Positions 22,404 to 22,893 of a DNA stretch of 22,893 nt are shown in pieces. The notes below the pieces were generated by a model. That model was given only the letters and a program-made list of their open reading frames with translations, made no database searches and had not been told where the DNA came from. Both the position numbers and the translations under genes were made by a program. Source of the DNA: Candidatus Omnitrophota bacterium. Lineage in GTDB: Bacteria > Omnitrophota > Koll11 > Zapsychrales > Aceulaceae. The first letter of the stretch is position 1. Every line of letters begins with the position of its first letter. The stretch covers positions 1 through 22,893 of the forward strand of contig JAOZRJ010000004.1 in NCBI GenBank assembly GCA_029931885.1. Reading direction: 5' to 3'.

Positions 22404-22893
22404 ATGTATATTAAAAAACACATATCTCCGCAGATATTTAAATGTATCAGCTTATCTATATTGATAACATTCAGTTTAACAGCTGTGGTTCCATCGGTTT
22501 TTGCTCAATCTTTATCGAGCTTGCCGGTTGTTGGCACGATGGTGCCTTTAAGCTCGAGCTTTATGCCGGCTGTTTTAAAAGGTCTTACAATTTATCCGGA
22601 TGAACCGTTTAAGTTTGATTTTATTGTAGATGTTGGAGACTCAGGCCTCAAGGAGGAAAAAGCCCTTAAAGAAGAAGCAGAAAAGTTAATTAAATATTTT
22701 TTAACCTCGTTAACCATCCCCGAACAAGATTTGTGGGTTAATTTATCACCCTACGAGCAAAAACGTGTTATCTCTGAGAAATTTAGCCAAACTGAAATGG
22801 GAAAGAATCTATTGATGCAGGATTATTTGTTGAAACAAATTACGGCATCTTTGATTTATCCTGAGAATGACTTAGGTAAAGAATTTTGGGACG
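22404..22893 (+). CDS. Exported protein of an Omnitrophota-type family, N-terminal part (3' truncated)
   Basis: The frame runs open from ATG 22404 to the window end (163 codons). Residues 1-35 form a signal peptide with an unusually long n-region (MYIKKHISPQIFKC), a hydrophobic core, and cleavage after about PSVFA. The mature part begins QSLSSLPVVGTMV and continues with FDFIVDVGDSG, LIKYFLTSLTIPEQDLWVNL, SPYEQKRVI and SLIYPENDLGKEFWD. I recognise this combination from large exported proteins in Candidatus Omnitrophota genomes, whose function is unknown. That is memory, not a search. No ribosome site precedes the start. The upstream bases are only A and T, in contrast to most genes here. Confidence 0.75.
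   Translation, partial: MYIKKHISPQIFKCISLSILITFSLTAVVPSVFAQSLSSLPVVGTMVPLSSSFMPAVLKGLTIYPDEPFKFDFIVDVGDSGLKEEKALKEEAEKLIKYFLTSLTIPEQDLWVNLSPYEQKRVISEKFSQTEMGKNLLMQDYLLKQITASLIYPENDLGKEFWD

Noticed and set aside
1..22893. CRISPR arrays, insertion sequences, tRNA or rRNA genes, prophage
   Set aside because: I saw no regularly spaced repeats, transposase or integrase frames, or conserved RNA-gene sequences anywhere in the window.

Overview
The window looks like chromosome from an AT-rich (roughly one-third G+C by eye), Gram-negative-type, strictly anaerobic bacterium. Signs of an outer membrane are a beta-barrel protein ending in Phe and a LolA-like exported protein. Signs of an anaerobic lifestyle are rubrerythrin, class I hybrid cluster protein, a flavodiiron protein and desulfoferrodoxin. 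The last, truncated gene encodes an exported protein resembling a family I remember from Candidatus Omnitrophota genomes. That is recall, not a search, so the phylum is an inference. Every gene I accept is on the + strand.

Layout. (1) 2-2953: envelope operon with the C-terminal part of an RND/MMPL exporter, a LolA-like protein and an outer-membrane beta-barrel. (2) 2964-3858: a DUF2892 membrane peptide overlapping an FAD/NAD(P)H reductase. (3) 3899-10820: oxygen and nitric-oxide defence, with rubrerythrin, an APH-type phosphotransferase, a ferredoxin-like protein, Hcp, flavodiiron protein, superoxide reductase, 8-oxoguanine glycosylase and a cysteine-bearing Rrf2 regulator. (4) 10869-16930: a thiol/metalloid-type cluster of unknown purpose. 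It opens with a strong promoter and an ArsR regulator, followed by thioredoxin, an FmdB zinc ribbon, a small ATPase, a DUF302 protein, a CoA-disulfide-reductase-like flavoprotein, a NifX-like protein, a permease split into two homologous genes, a methyltransferase, a DUF6132 peptide and an atypical thioredoxin-fold protein. (5) 17041-17817: a radical SAM protein. (6) 17818-18123: a 306-base non-coding stretch with unusually GC-rich, foldable sequence, my best candidate for something undescribed. (7) 18124-21017: the GadC-GadB glutamate/GABA acid-resistance pair, closed by a strong terminator. (8) 21142-22180: an FKBP-type isomerase with two plausible starts, a terminator, then a lone receiver domain behind a near-perfect promoter. 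(9) 22404 to the end: the truncated exported protein.

How they fit together. Region 3 reads as a complete circuit. Superoxide goes to SOR, peroxide to rubrerythrin, O2 or NO to the flavodiiron protein, and NO or hydroxylamine to Hcp. The ferredoxin and the FNR-type reductase are possible electron donors, Ogg repairs oxidised guanine, and the Rrf2 protein could sense NO or iron-sulfur status. ATGCAT-type motifs lie upstream of rbr and of the ferredoxin-hcp genes. Region 4 combines thiol redox proteins, a metalloid-type regulator and an export-type permease, but its substrate is unknown. The non-coding element in region 6 may be an independent small RNA or a leader that controls gadCB.
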